DNA from: JADYZU01 sp964540965
Lineage (GTDB): Bacteria > Pseudomonadota > Alphaproteobacteria > Rhodobacterales > Rhodobacteraceae
Assembly (NCBI GenBank): GCA_964540965.1
Contig: CAZIOT010000005.1
Location: 124,001 to 188,000 of the forward strand
Length of the DNA stretch: 64,000 nt
Direction of reading: 5' to 3'
Shown piece after piece: positions 16,465 to 27,452 of this stretch. Under the pieces are notes generated by a model. The model was given only the letters and a program-made list of their open reading frames with translations. It did not search any database and had not been told where the DNA came from. Both the position numbers and the translations under genes were made by a program. Position 1 is the stretch's first letter, and each line of letters opens with the position of its first letter.

Positions 16465-17580
16465 ATGGTCACGGCGATCGGGGTGGTGGGCGGCGACGGA
16501 ATGGCGGGACGGAACGAAAGATCTGGCGGGGCGGCCTTGCCCGATTGGGTGCCGCAGGCGGCGCGCCACTATCTGGCGCATGTCGCGGGCGGCGAACCGA
16601 TCCGGGCGCTGGCACGGGCGGCGGATGTCCATGCCTCGACCATCCTGCGCCAGGTGCGGCGGTTCGAATCCCTCCGCGACGATCCACTGGTCGATGATGC
16701 GCTGCGGCTTCTGGCCGCGCAGATGCCGGGGACCGGAAAGGGACAGGCAGGGATGGACGGGACGGGACAGGGCCGGATGCTGTCGGCGGCACGGATCGAA
16801 CAGGAGGCGGCGCGAATCCTGCGCCGTCTGGCCGAGGGCGGCACCGTGCTGGCCGTCGCGCGCGAGATGGAGATGGGCGTCGTGGTGCGCGAGGGGCCGG
16901 ACGGCACGCCGCAACGGCTTGCCACCGTCGAACGCGAGATCGCGCAGGCCATGGCCCTGCAGGACTGGATCGCCTGCGCCGATCCGGCGGCGCGCATCGC
17001 CCGTTATGGCATCACCGCGGCCGGGCGGGCAGAGCTGCGGCGGATCCTGTCCGGTCAGACCGGCGGCCCGGGTCTGGCCGAGGCGCCGGCGCGGTTCACC
17101 GGCGCCGAACCGGACGAGGATCGCAGCCTGCGCCACATGCGCAGCCTTCTGGGCGACAGCCCGGTGACGGTGCTGGCGCGGCGGGTCGACCGTGGCGGCA
17201 AGCCGTTCCTTGGCCGCGATCTGGTCGCGGCGGCGGAACGGCTGCGCGAGGATTTCGAACTGTCGAGCAGCGGACCGCAGCTGACGCAGAACTGGGAGGC
17301 GTTCCTGACCGCCGGCACGGCCGCCGCCCCCCGCGGCGGCGACCTGCCGCGCGGGGCGCAGGCGGCGCGCGACCGTCTGGTCGCGGCCCTGTCCGACCTT
17401 GGCCCCGGCCTGGCCGACGTCGCCCTGCGCTGCTGCTGTTTCCTCGAGGGGCTTGAGGCCATCGAGGAACGGATGGACTGGTCGGCCCGCTCGGGCAAGA
17501 TCGTGCTGCGCATCGCCCTGCAACGGCTGCGCCAGCACTATGCCGAAACGCAGGGCAAATACGCGCCGAAGATCGGCTAG
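16465..17580 (+). CDS. DUF6456-type DNA-binding protein
   Basis: A 371-aa soluble protein. A helix-turn-helix-like stretch (IRALARAADVHASTILRQVR, about residues 48-67) is followed by a variable linker. The C-terminal ~140 residues, with FLGRDLVAAAERLREDFELS and the final VLRIALQRLRQHYA, fit DUF6456. The start is uncertain: ATG at 16465 lacks a clear ribosome-binding site, and ATG at 16501 (after GGCGACGGA) is an alternative. It is probably a transcription regulator. The divergent DUF6477 gene and a CtrA-like box suggest cell-cycle or motility control. Confidence 0.75.
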   Translation: MVTAIGVVGGDGMAGRNERSGGAALPDWVPQAARHYLAHVAGGEPIRALARAADVHASTILRQVRRFESLRDDPLVDDALRLLAAQMPGTGKGQAGMDGTGQGRMLSAARIEQEAARILRRLAEGGTVLAVAREMEMGVVVREGPDGTPQRLATVEREIAQAMALQDWIACADPAARIARYGITAAGRAELRRILSGQTGGPGLAEAPARFTGAEPDEDRSLRHMRSLLGDSPVTVLARRVDRGGKPFLGRDLVAAAERLREDFELSSSGPQLTQNWEAFLTAGTAAAPRGGDLPRGAQAARDRLVAALSDLGPGLADVALRCCCFLEGLEAIEERMDWSARSGKIVLRIALQRLRQHYAETQGKYAPKIG

Positions 17581-17583
17581 GGC

Positions 17584-18153
17584 TCAGGCGACCACGCCGG
17601 CACCGCGGGCGGCCAGCCACAGCGCCAGCGCGCCCAGCCACAGGGCCGCGCTGCGCCGCAGCCAGTGCGGCAAGCCGCCCGGCTGCGCAACCGCCGCGCC
17701 CAGCGCCGCCCAGCCGGCCGCGGCAACCACGATTCCGGTCCCGAACAGCGCCAGATGGCCCAGAAGCACCGCCCCCTGCGCCGGCAACAGCACAAGGCCG
17801 AAGATCAGCGTCTTGGGGTTCAGCACCGTAGAGACATAGACCCGCTTGCCATCCACCAGCGCCGCCCGGACCCCGGCGACCGGCGGCCGCCACATGCTGA
17901 CCGCCAGCCACAGCACCCAGCCGGCGGCGGCAAGGCTGATGAGCGTTCGCAGCACGGGCGCGGACCCCAGCAGCGCCTGCCCGATCACCAAGAGCGGCAG
18001 GACCGCGGTCAGATAGCCCGCCACCGCGGCCGCAGTCAGCGGCAGCGCCGCACGCCAGCCCCGTTCCGCCCCCGCCAGCGCCAGCAGGACATTGGTCGGT
18101 CCCGGTGTCACCAGCAGGACCAGCACGGCAAGGGCAAGTTCGGGCAGCGTCAT
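17584..18153 (-). CDS. LysE family translocator
   Basis: A 189-aa inner-membrane exporter with six hydrophobic segments. The family motif TPGPTNVLL is at the N-terminus and VLNPKTLIFGLVLLP in the middle. Members export amino acids or homoserine lactones. Two consecutive ATG codons (18156 and 18153) are possible; GAGG lies 5 bases before the second, which I chose. It converges with the DUF6456-type gene, only 3 bases from its stop. Confidence 0.87.
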   Translation of the reverse strand: MTLPELALAVLVLLVTPGPTNVLLALAGAERGWRAALPLTAAAVAGYLTAVLPLLVIGQALLGSAPVLRTLISLAAAGWVLWLAVSMWRPPVAGVRAALVDGKRVYVSTVLNPKTLIFGLVLLPAQGAVLLGHLALFGTGIVVAAAGWAALGAAVAQPGGLPHWLRRSAALWLGALALWLAARGAGVVA

Positions 18154-18228
18154 CATCGCCTCATCAGGACAGGGCGCTTGTCCCATGGTCAAGGGCGGCG
18201 GGCCTTGATGCAGGTCAATGAAACGCCA

Positions 18229-18250
18229 GCGGCCCCCCGCAGGGGGCCGC
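18229..18250 (-). terminator. GC-rich hairpin downstream of katG
   Basis: A 9-bp stem (GCGGCCCCC with GGGGGCCGC) and 4-base loop lie 47 bases past the katG stop. On the minus strand the following bases are TGGCGTTTCATT, so the T-tract is weak. It may still end katG transcription. A second weaker inverted repeat (GGTTCGC ... GCGAACC, 18257-18287) stands between it and katG. Confidence 0.45.
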
Positions 18251-18296
18251 AGCCGTGGTTCGCTTTGTTGTTTTTTCCCGGCGAACCGACCTGCCG

Positions 18297-20516
<2,220 letters not shown>

Positions 20517-20620
20517 GTCATCCTCCGTTCCCGCGCCGGGCGCGGGCTTGGTGTCTGTCCCGGTGTCCGGGTGCTGATTCCGTCTCGGCGCAGTTTCGCC
20601 GCAGTCTGGAATAATGAAAA

Positions 20621-20657
20621 ATAGCAATTTCTGGCGTTTGCGATAAGATCGCCTTAT
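20621..20657. promoter_or_regulatory. Candidate OxyR-binding site between katG and oxyR
   Basis: The 37-bp element has the OxyR layout of two 15-bp halves spaced by 7 bases: ATAG-N7-TGGC, then N7, then ATAA-N7-TTAT. The right half is a clean palindrome; the left half matches only at ATAG. It ends 9 bases before the oxyR start codon, so bound OxyR could both repress oxyR and activate katG. Confidence 0.6.
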
Positions 20658-20666
20658 GTCGCAGTC

Positions 20667-21608
20667 ATGACCCCGTCGCTGAAACAACTCCGCTATTTCG
20701 TCGCCCTGGCCGAAGCCGGGCAGTTCGGCCTTGCCGCCGATCAGGTCCATGTCAGCCAGCCGGCGCTGTCGCTGCAGATCAAGGAGCTTGAGACGGCCTT
20801 GGACGCAAGGCTTGTCGAAAGGCTGCCGCGCGGCATCCGCCTGACCCGCGCCGGGGCCGAGGTTCTGGGCCGCGCCCGCCGCATCCTGTCCGAGGTCGAG
20901 GATCTGGGCCAGTCGGTGCGCTGGTCGGGCGGGCTGGGCGGGCGGCTGCATCTGGGGGTGATCCCGACCGTTGCGCCCTATCTTCTGCCCGGCGCGCTGA
21001 CCCGGCTGCGCGCCCGCGACCTGACGCTCGACATCCGCGTGCGCGAGGCGCAGACCGCGGTTCTGGTCGAGGGGCTGCTCAAGGGCAGTCTGGACGCGGT
21101 GGTGATCGCCGCGCCTGCCCCGGCCGAGGGCATCGTCGCCGAACCCCTGTTCGAGGACCGCTTCCTGCTGGCCGGATCGGCGCTGCGGATCGAGGGGCTG
21201 GCCGGTCGCGCCGAACGGCTGCGGCCGGCAGAGGTGGCGCCCGACCAGCTCCTGCTGCTTGACGAGGGCCATTGCCTGGCCGATCAGGCGCTCGAGGTCT
21301 GCGGCATCCGCAGCCGGCGGACGGTCGATCTGGGCGCCTCGTCGCTGTCGACGCTGTCGCGGCTGGTGGCCGAGGGCTTTGGCCTGACGCTGGTGCCGGA
21401 ACTTGCGGTCCGCACCGAAACCGCCGCGGCGCCGCATCTGGCGCTGTTGCGGTTCCCGGCGCCGGAACCGGCGCGGCAGCTTGTGCTGTGCCGGCGGCAG
21501 GGCAGCACCGACGACGGCTGGATGGCCGATCTGGCGCAGATCCTGCGCGCCGCCGGGCAGGAACAGATTGCCGCCGCGGCAGGAAAAGGGGCGCCGCAGC
21601 GCCCCTGA
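20667..21608 (+). CDS. oxyR: Hydrogen peroxide sensor OxyR (LysR family)
   Basis: A 313-aa LysR regulator. The N-terminal winged helix reads FGLAADQVHVSQPALSLQI. The peroxide-sensing pair is in DEGHCLADQALEVC: the two cysteines are nine positions apart, exactly as Cys199/Cys208 of E. coli OxyR. Divergent katG is the expected target. The ATG at 20667 has a weak ribosome-binding site. The gene ends in a small hairpin (GGGGCGC...GCGCCCC, 21590-21607), which lacks T residues. Confidence 0.93.
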   Translation: MTPSLKQLRYFVALAEAGQFGLAADQVHVSQPALSLQIKELETALDARLVERLPRGIRLTRAGAEVLGRARRILSEVEDLGQSVRWSGGLGGRLHLGVIPTVAPYLLPGALTRLRARDLTLDIRVREAQTAVLVEGLLKGSLDAVVIAAPAPAEGIVAEPLFEDRFLLAGSALRIEGLAGRAERLRPAEVAPDQLLLLDEGHCLADQALEVCGIRSRRTVDLGASSLSTLSRLVAEGFGLTLVPELAVRTETAAAPHLALLRFPAPEPARQLVLCRRQGSTDDGWMADLAQILRAAGQEQIAAAAGKGAPQRP

Positions 21609-21612
21609 CCCT

Positions 21613-22290
21613 TCAGTTGTCGGCGCGGGTCAGGCCCATGCCATACAGCGACCCGGCAATCGCCCCGCCGATCAGCGGCGCGACGATGAACAGCCACAGC
21701 TGCGCCAGCGCGGTGCCGCCGGCAAACAGCGCCGGCCCCATGGACCGCGCCGGATTGACCGAGACGCCGGTGATGTTGATGCCGACAAGGTGGATGCCGG
21801 CCAGCGTCAGGCCGATGGCCAGCCCGGCAAAGCCCGCGACCGATCCCGGCCCGGTGGCGCCAAGGATCACGGTCACGAAGATGAAGGTCGCCACAGCTTC
21901 GAACACGAAGGCGGCCAGAACCGAATATTCGCCCAGATAGCCGGCGCCATAGCCGTTCTGACCGAAACCGCCGGTCCATCCGGCGCTGCCCGAGGCGATG
22001 ACCCAGATCACCGCCACCGCAACGATGGCACCGACGATCTGCGCGATGACATGGCCGATGAATTCGCCGGTATTCATCCGCCCGGCCACCAGCATGCCCA
22101 GCGACACCGCCGGGTTCAGATGCGCGCCGGAAATTGCGCCGATGCCATAGGCGGCCGCGACGATCGACAGGCCAAAGGCCATGGCGATGCCGTGAAAGCC
22201 GATCAGGTCGCCCATGAATACGGCCGCGCCGCAGCCGAAGAATACCAGAATGAAGGTACCGATGGCCTCGGCCACCTGTTTCTTGCCCAT
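21613..22290 (-). CDS. aqpZ: Aquaporin Z
   Basis: Water channel of the inner membrane, 225 aa, six helices plus two half-helices. Both signature motifs are intact: SGAHLNPAVS and GVSVNPARSMGP. GFGQN between helices is typical of the AqpZ branch. The start at 22290 (MGKKQVAEAIG) has GGAG 7 bases upstream; the in-frame ATG at 22335 is unsupported. It converges with oxyR. Confidence 0.93.
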   Translation of the reverse strand: MGKKQVAEAIGTFILVFFGCGAAVFMGDLIGFHGIAMAFGLSIVAAAYGIGAISGAHLNPAVSLGMLVAGRMNTGEFIGHVIAQIVGAIVAVAVIWVIASGSAGWTGGFGQNGYGAGYLGEYSVLAAFVFEAVATFIFVTVILGATGPGSVAGFAGLAIGLTLAGIHLVGINITGVSVNPARSMGPALFAGGTALAQLWLFIVAPLIGGAIAGSLYGMGLTRADN

Positions 22291-22414
22291 TTCGGTCTCC
22301 GTCCCCTGTTGTCCCCGCGGCATAAGGTCTTGCATGGCTGCCTTGCCGCACTGGCGGTTGTTGCCGCCTGTGACTAGTATAGATCACTGACCGTCAGGAT
22401 CATGGGAAAAAACC

Positions 22415-23365
22415 GTGCGCGATCTCAGGCTTCCCGAAGAACGCCATCCGGAGAAGGCGCATCGCGCCGACAATCCGCAGCCGAAAAAGCCGTCGTGGAT
22501 CCGGGTCAAGGCCCCGACGTCGGAGGGCTACAAGAGCACGCGCGACATCCTGCGCACCAACCGCCTTGTCACCGTCTGCGAAGAGGCGGGTTGCCCGAAC
22601 GTCGGCGAATGCTGGTCGCAGGGCCATGCCACGATGATGATCATGGGCGAGATCTGCACCCGCGGCTGCACCTTCTGCAATGTCGCGACCGGCCGCCCGC
22701 AAAGCCTTGACGCATTCGAGCCGGGGCGCGTCGCCGATGCAGTCAAAAAGCTGGGCTTGAACCATGTCGTGGTGACCTCGGTCGACCGCGACGATCTGGC
22801 CGATGGCGGGGCCGAACATTTCGCCATGACGATCCGCGCCATCCGCCGCCATTCGCCCGCCACCACGATCGAGGTTCTGGTGCCCGATTTCCTGCGCTGC
22901 GGCCCCGAGGCGCTGGAAACCGTCGTCGCCGCGAAACCGGACGTGTTCAACCACAACCTTGAAACCGTCCCCGGCCTTTACCCCGAGGTGCGGCCCGGCG
23001 CGCGCTATTTCCATTCGCTGCGGCTGCTGCAACGGGTCAAGGAACTTGACCCCGCCATGTTCACCAAATCCGGCATCATGGTCGGCCTGGGCGAGGACCG
23101 GCAGGGCGTGCTTCAGGTGATGGACGACATGCGCTCGGCGGATGTCGATTTCATGACCATCGGCCAGTATCTGCAGCCGACGCCGAAACACCATGCGGTG
23201 CGCAGCTTCGTCACGCCCGAGGAATTTGCCGATTACGAACGCACGGCGCGGTCCAAGGGATTCCTGATGATCTCGGCCACGCCGCTGACCCGGTCGTCCT
23301 ATCACGCGGGCGAAGATTTCGCCGCCCTGCGCGCGGCGCGGCTGGAACGGCTGGGCCGGGCGTAA
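22415..23365 (+). CDS. lipA: Lipoyl synthase
   Basis: Radical-SAM enzyme that inserts two sulfur atoms into protein-bound octanoyl groups, 316 aa. The auxiliary cluster ligands are in CEEAGCPNVGEC and the SAM cluster ligands in CTRGCTFCNV. The C-terminal SSYHAGEDF contains the conserved serine ligand region. The start is GTG at 22415 with a poor ribosome-binding site (GGGAAA). It stands alone on the plus strand. Confidence 0.96.
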   Translation: MRDLRLPEERHPEKAHRADNPQPKKPSWIRVKAPTSEGYKSTRDILRTNRLVTVCEEAGCPNVGECWSQGHATMMIMGEICTRGCTFCNVATGRPQSLDAFEPGRVADAVKKLGLNHVVVTSVDRDDLADGGAEHFAMTIRAIRRHSPATTIEVLVPDFLRCGPEALETVVAAKPDVFNHNLETVPGLYPEVRPGARYFHSLRLLQRVKELDPAMFTKSGIMVGLGEDRQGVLQVMDDMRSADVDFMTIGQYLQPTPKHHAVRSFVTPEEFADYERTARSKGFLMISATPLTRSSYHAGEDFAALRAARLERLGRA

Positions 23366-23375
23366 GGGCCCCCCG

Positions 23376-24269
23376 TCAGGGCGCCGCCGTCTCGACCGGC
23401 GGCAGTGCCTGCAGATAGGCGGCAATGGCCAGCCGGTCGCTTTCGGGCAACTGGCTGATGCCGGCGATCACGTCGACCATCGACCCGCCCGCCGAATCGA
23501 AATCGGGGGTGAAGCCCGATTGCAGGTAGGCGGCGATGCCGGCGGTATCCCAGTGCAACGCGGCCGGGGTGATGTTGGGGATCCGCCCCTCGCCGTCGGG
23601 GTTCGGCCCGCCCGACAGCCAGCGCCCCCGGTCCAGCCCGCCCAGCAGGTTGCGCGGCGTATGGCATTCGGCGCAATGGCCCAAAGCCTCGACCAGATAG
23701 CGGCCGCGTTCCAGTTCGGGGGTGGCGGCGCTGTTCAGCGCCCAGTCGTCGGCGGCCGGCACGAAGAGGATCTTCCAGCCGCCCAGCGCGCGGCGGATGT
23801 TGAAGGGAAATCCCACCTGATGCGGCTGGCTGGGCGTGGCATCGGCCGGCAGCGTGCGCAGATGCGCGATCAGATCGGCCATGTCCTGCGCCGTCATCGC
23901 GCGATAGGCTGTATAGGGCAGGGCGGGATAGAGATGTTCGCCCTCGCGCCCGACACCGCGCATCACCGCATCGGCGATCTGCATGTCGGTCCAGCCGCCA
24001 AGGCCATGATCGGCGTCGGACGAGATGTTCGGCGCAAGGAAGGTGCCAAAGGCCGTGGCAAAGCTGCGCCCGCCCGGCAGGACCGTGCGGTCCTGCGATC
24101 CGGGCGCCATGTGGCAGCCGGCACAGCCGGCAGCGGCAAAGACCTGCGCGCCACGGGCGGCATCCGGCGTCACCTCGGCAAGGAAATCCGCCGGCAGAGG
24201 CCGCGCGGCGGTCAGGAACCACCCCGCGACCCCGGCCGCGATCAGCACTAGGGCGATTCCGCGCAGCAA
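23376..24269 (-). CDS. Dihaem c-type cytochrome
   Basis: A membrane-anchored periplasmic electron carrier of about 297 aa. One N-terminal helix (ALVLIAAGVAGWFLTAARPL) is followed by two CXXCH sites, CAGCH and CAECH. The layout (one domain around each haem, with the GWTDMQIADAVMRG and SGFTPDFDSAGGSM pieces) resembles the cytochrome subunit of alcohol or gluconate dehydrogenases. The start is not certain: TTG at 24269 follows an AGGA, overlaps the end of the upstream cytochrome gene, and is my choice. The partner dehydrogenase is not in the window. Confidence 0.85.
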   Translation of the reverse strand: MLRGIALVLIAAGVAGWFLTAARPLPADFLAEVTPDAARGAQVFAAAGCAGCHMAPGSQDRTVLPGGRSFATAFGTFLAPNISSDADHGLGGWTDMQIADAVMRGVGREGEHLYPALPYTAYRAMTAQDMADLIAHLRTLPADATPSQPHQVGFPFNIRRALGGWKILFVPAADDWALNSAATPELERGRYLVEALGHCAECHTPRNLLGGLDRGRWLSGGPNPDGEGRIPNITPAALHWDTAGIAAYLQSGFTPDFDSAGGSMVDVIAGISQLPESDRLAIAAYLQALPPVETAAP

Positions 24270-24276
24270 GGCCGGG

Positions 24277-24750
24277 TCAATCCTGCGCGCGATAGGCCTG
24301 ATGGCAGGCGCCGCAGGCGCCGCCCAGGGCCTGCATCGCGCCCTGAAGGCTGGCCAGATCGGCGCCGGCGGCCGTGGCCATCGCCGCGGCGGCATCGTTC
24401 AGGGCGCCGACCTTGGCCGCCACGTCCTCGATGTTCTGGAACAGCTCGGGCTTGGCATGGGTGCCCTCGACCTCGCCCATCGCGGTGCCGGGCAGCCAAT
24501 AGGACGACTGGTCGATCGAGGACAGGGCGACAAGGTTGTTGGCCGCGGCGGTGGCGGCGGCCGCATCATAGGGGACATTGCCCTGCGCCATGCCGCCCAG
24601 CGTCATCAGGTTGAACTGGAACAGGAACATCTGGCTTTGCCGTGCCTGCACCGCGGCTTGCAGCGGGTCCATGCCCTGTGCGGCAACGAAGGTCGTCAGG
24701 ACGGCCGCTGCCGTTGCGGCAAGGGCGGCGGTTTTCGGCAAGCGGCGCAT
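24277..24750 (-). CDS. Cytochrome c' / c-556 family protein
   Basis: A 157-aa periplasmic four-helix-bundle haem protein. A signal peptide (MRRLPKTAALAATAAAVLTT) precedes the mature chain, and the single haem site GGACGACHQAYR is near the C-terminus, as in cytochrome c'. GGGAG lies 9 bases before the ATG at 24750. Its stop overlaps the region of the downstream dihaem cytochrome start, so the two haem proteins form a pair and may pass electrons to each other. Confidence 0.88.
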   Translation of the reverse strand: MRRLPKTAALAATAAAVLTTFVAAQGMDPLQAAVQARQSQMFLFQFNLMTLGGMAQGNVPYDAAAATAAANNLVALSSIDQSSYWLPGTAMGEVEGTHAKPELFQNIEDVAAKVGALNDAAAAMATAAGADLASLQGAMQALGGACGACHQAYRAQD

Positions 24751-24847
24751 GGGCTTGACTCCCTCGAGTGTGAATGGCGCTTGGCCCGAGGTTACGCCAC
24801 ACTGGCCGCAACGCCACCGTGAATTTGCGCAGAGGCCATCGCGATCC

Positions 24848-25720
24848 ATGCACAGCCCCGACAGCGGCCCGCCCCTTCGCGCAAACTGGGATGACCTGCG
24901 CTATGTCCTTGCCGTGGCCGAGCATGGCTCGGTCAGTGCCGCGGCGCGGGCGCTTGGCGTCAACCATGCCACGGTGCTGCGCCGCATCGCCGCCTTTGAA
25001 GAGGCGCATGGCGCACCGATCTTTGACCGCGGGCCGCAGGGCTATGCCGTGCCGCCCGACCGGCTGCGGGTGATCGAGGCCGCGCGCGAGGCCGCCGCCG
25101 CCATCGACACCGTCAACCGGCTGATCCGCGGCGCCGAGGCGCAGATCACCGGCACCCTGCGCATCACCTCGACCGATTCGCTCTGCCTCGCCGTCCTGCC
25201 CGAGATTGTCGCCGGATTGCAGGCGGCCTCGGCCGGGCTGCGCATCGATCTTGTCAGCACCAATGCCCATCTCGACCTTGGCCGGCTTGGCGCCGACATC
25301 AGCGTGCGGCCGGCGCTGCGGTTGCCCGACGACATGCGCGGCGAACAGGCCGGTGTGCTGGGCTTTGCCGTCTATGCCGCCCCCGGCGCGCCCGGGACCT
25401 GGCTGGGCCTGCGCGGCGCGCTGCAACGGGCCGCCGTCGGGCCGCTGGTCGATGGCGAGACCGGCGCCGGATCCGACAGTTTCGTCGTGCTGCGCGAACT
25501 GGCGGCGCAGCGGCTGGGGCGCGCCGTCCTGCCCTGCTGCCTTGGTGAACCCGACCCGCGGCTGCAACGGATCGACGCCGGACTTGACCTGCCGCTGGTG
25601 CCCCTGTGGGTGGCAAGCCACCCCGACCTTGCCGACAGCCCGCGGCTGTCGCGGCTCCGCCGGCGGATCGTCCGCGCTTTGCGCGACCGCGCCGCCCTGA
25701 TCGCCGGGCCTATGGCCTGA
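24848..25720 (+). CDS. LysR family regulator
   Basis: A 290-aa transcription regulator. The winged helix covers residues about 15-75 (GSVSAAARALGVNHATVLRRI), followed by a periplasmic-binding-like effector domain (LRITSTDSLCLAVLPEI). It is divergent from the cytochrome c' gene; the two starts are 97 bases apart, so it may control the cytochromes. The ATG at 24848 follows AGAGG at a wide spacing of 12 bases. The effector is unknown. Confidence 0.88.
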   Translation: MHSPDSGPPLRANWDDLRYVLAVAEHGSVSAAARALGVNHATVLRRIAAFEEAHGAPIFDRGPQGYAVPPDRLRVIEAAREAAAAIDTVNRLIRGAEAQITGTLRITSTDSLCLAVLPEIVAGLQAASAGLRIDLVSTNAHLDLGRLGADISVRPALRLPDDMRGEQAGVLGFAVYAAPGAPGTWLGLRGALQRAAVGPLVDGETGAGSDSFVVLRELAAQRLGRAVLPCCLGEPDPRLQRIDAGLDLPLVPLWVASHPDLADSPRLSRLRRRIVRALRDRAALIAGPMA

Positions 25721-25889
25721 CCCCGCGCACGCGTTCGGCCCGCAGCCAGTCGGGCCACAAGCCGGCGGCCTCTATGGCCACAAGGGCAATGCAGATCGCC
25801 ACGACCACCAGCCCCGTGACCACCAACCGCCCCGACGGGGGATGCCGCGCCAGCCGCGCCATGCGCAGGAACAGGCGCGACAGATCCAT
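25710..25889 (-). CDS. 59-aa membrane protein coupled to hpt
   Basis: A small gene read as MDLSRLFLRMARLARHPPSG and then a hydrophobic helix (LVVTGLVVVAICIALVAI), ending in RAERVRGVRP. Its ATG sits in the TGATG overlap with the hpt stop, so translation is coupled. The last 11 bases overlap the end of the convergent LysR gene. It has a basic N-terminus and a single membrane segment. No function is recognised; a role in hpt is not implied beyond position. Confidence 0.6.
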   Translation of the reverse strand: MDLSRLFLRMARLARHPPSGRLVVTGLVVVAICIALVAIEAAGLWPDWLRAERVRGVRP

Positions 25890-26425
25890 CAGGTGAACCG
25901 CACCGCGCCGATGAAGGGCAGGTTGCGGTTGCGCTGCGCATAGTCGATGCCATAGCCGACGACAAAGGCATCGGGGATCGAGAATCCGATCCAGTCGGCC
26001 TTGAAATCGACCTCGCGCCGCGACGGCTTGTCCAAAAGCGCGATGGTGCGCAGCTTGCGCGGGGCCCGCGTCGCCAGATAATCCGTGACCTTCGACAGGG
26101 TGTGGCCGGTGTCGACGATATCCTCGACCACCAACACGTCGCGCCCCTCGATCCGGCCGCGCAAGTCCTTGAGGATGCGGACCTCGCGGCTGGATTCCAT
26201 GGCATCGCCATAGGACGACGCCTCGAGGAAATCGACCTCGATCGGCAGGTCGACCTCGCGCACCAGATCGGCGATGAACACGAACGATCCGCGCAGCAGG
26301 CCGACGACCACCAGCTTGTCGGTGCCGGCATATTCGCGCTCGATCTCGCGCGCCAGATCCTCGATCCGGGCGGCAATCGCCTTGGCCGAGATCAGCTGGT
26401 CGATGACATAGGGTTTATCGGGCAC
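25889..26425 (-). CDS. hpt: Hypoxanthine phosphoribosyltransferase
   Basis: Purine salvage enzyme of 178 aa that makes IMP (and GMP) from the base and PRPP. The PRPP-binding motif is VLVVEDIVDTGHTL. The KPSRREVDFKADWIGFSIPDAFVVGYGID stretch holds the usual catalytic and base-binding regions. The start is GTG at 26425, with GGAG 10 bases upstream; the frame is open far upstream but reads as shadow. It overlaps the small downstream gene by 1 base. Confidence 0.93.
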   Translation of the reverse strand: MPDKPYVIDQLISAKAIAARIEDLAREIEREYAGTDKLVVVGLLRGSFVFIADLVREVDLPIEVDFLEASSYGDAMESSREVRILKDLRGRIEGRDVLVVEDIVDTGHTLSKVTDYLATRAPRKLRTIALLDKPSRREVDFKADWIGFSIPDAFVVGYGIDYAQRNRNLPFIGAVRFT

Positions 26426-26503
26426 TGGCGCATTCTCCTCGCAAGACGCTAGGCGACGGCGTTCCTTCGCGCTAGTCTGGCGGCATTTCAAGGGAGTATT
26501 GCC

Positions 26504-27439
26504 ATGCGCGCGATTGCCGCCGCCTTTTTGCTGTGCGCCGCACTGGCCGCGCCGCTGCCTGCCCAGACACCTGACCAGACGCCGGACCTTGACGCGCAGG
26601 TCGCCGCCGCGCGCGAGGTCTTTGTGGCCGGCGACCATGCCGCCGCGCTGGCCGTGCTGAAACCCGCGGCCGAGGCCGGGCACATGCGGGCGCAGAACAT
26701 CGTCGCCTCCGCCTATCAGTATGGCAACGGCCTGCCCGTCGATGCGGCCCTGGCGCAGGATTTCTTCACCCGCGCCGCGGCGCAGGGCTATCCTCCGGCG
26801 ATGCACAATCTGGGCGTGCTGTTCGAAATGGGGATGCCGGGCCTTGCCCCCGATCCCGCATTGGCCCGCGACTGGTATGCGCGCGGCGCCGCGCTCGACT
26901 ATCCGCCGGCGATTGGCGGCCTTGGCGTGCTGCTCCACGGCGGAATTGGCGGGGCGGCGGATCCGGCGCGGGCGCTGATCCTGTTCCGCCGCGGCGCCGA
27001 GATGGGGGATCCGGTCTCTCTCGAATGGCTGGCCTACATGACCGGCGAAGGCGAAGCCGGGCTGACCGCCGACCTTGCCGAATCGCGCCGGCTTTACACC
27101 ATCGCCGCGATGCTGGGCCGCAGCTATGCGCAGAACCGGCTGGGCGAGATGATGGAGCGGGGCGAGGGCGGCGCCCGCGATGTGGTGGCCGCCGTCGCGC
27201 AATACCGGCAGGCGGCGCAAAGCGGTTTCGCCTATGGCGCCATCAACGCCGCCTGGGCGATCACCGAAAATCCCGACCTGTTCGCCGACCAGATCGAGGG
27301 CCTGGCCTGGTGCTTCTGGGCGCTGGAACACGCCCCGGCCGAAGAGGCGGCAGAGTATCGCCCCGCCTGCAACGACCTTGCCGGGGGCTTTAGCGAAACC
27401 GACCGGCGCGCCGCCGAAAAGCGCGCCGAAAGCCTGTGA
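26504..27439 (+). CDS. Secreted Sel1-repeat protein 1
   Basis: A 311-aa exported protein. The signal peptide is MRAIAAAFLLCAALAAPLPA. The rest is made of about six Sel1 (TPR-like) helical repeats of roughly 36 residues, such as AAAQGYPPAMHNLGVLFEMG and AAMLGRSYAQNRLGEMMERG. GGGAG precedes the ATG. The family mediates protein-protein contact in the periplasm. A second Sel1 protein follows 13 bases later, so the two form an operon and are probably paralogues. Confidence 0.87.
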   Translation: MRAIAAAFLLCAALAAPLPAQTPDQTPDLDAQVAAAREVFVAGDHAAALAVLKPAAEAGHMRAQNIVASAYQYGNGLPVDAALAQDFFTRAAAQGYPPAMHNLGVLFEMGMPGLAPDPALARDWYARGAALDYPPAIGGLGVLLHGGIGGAADPARALILFRRGAEMGDPVSLEWLAYMTGEGEAGLTADLAESRRLYTIAAMLGRSYAQNRLGEMMERGEGGARDVVAAVAQYRQAAQSGFAYGAINAAWAITENPDLFADQIEGLAWCFWALEHAPAEEAAEYRPACNDLAGGFSETDRRAAEKRAESL

Positions 27440-27452
27440 GTGGAGACCAGCC

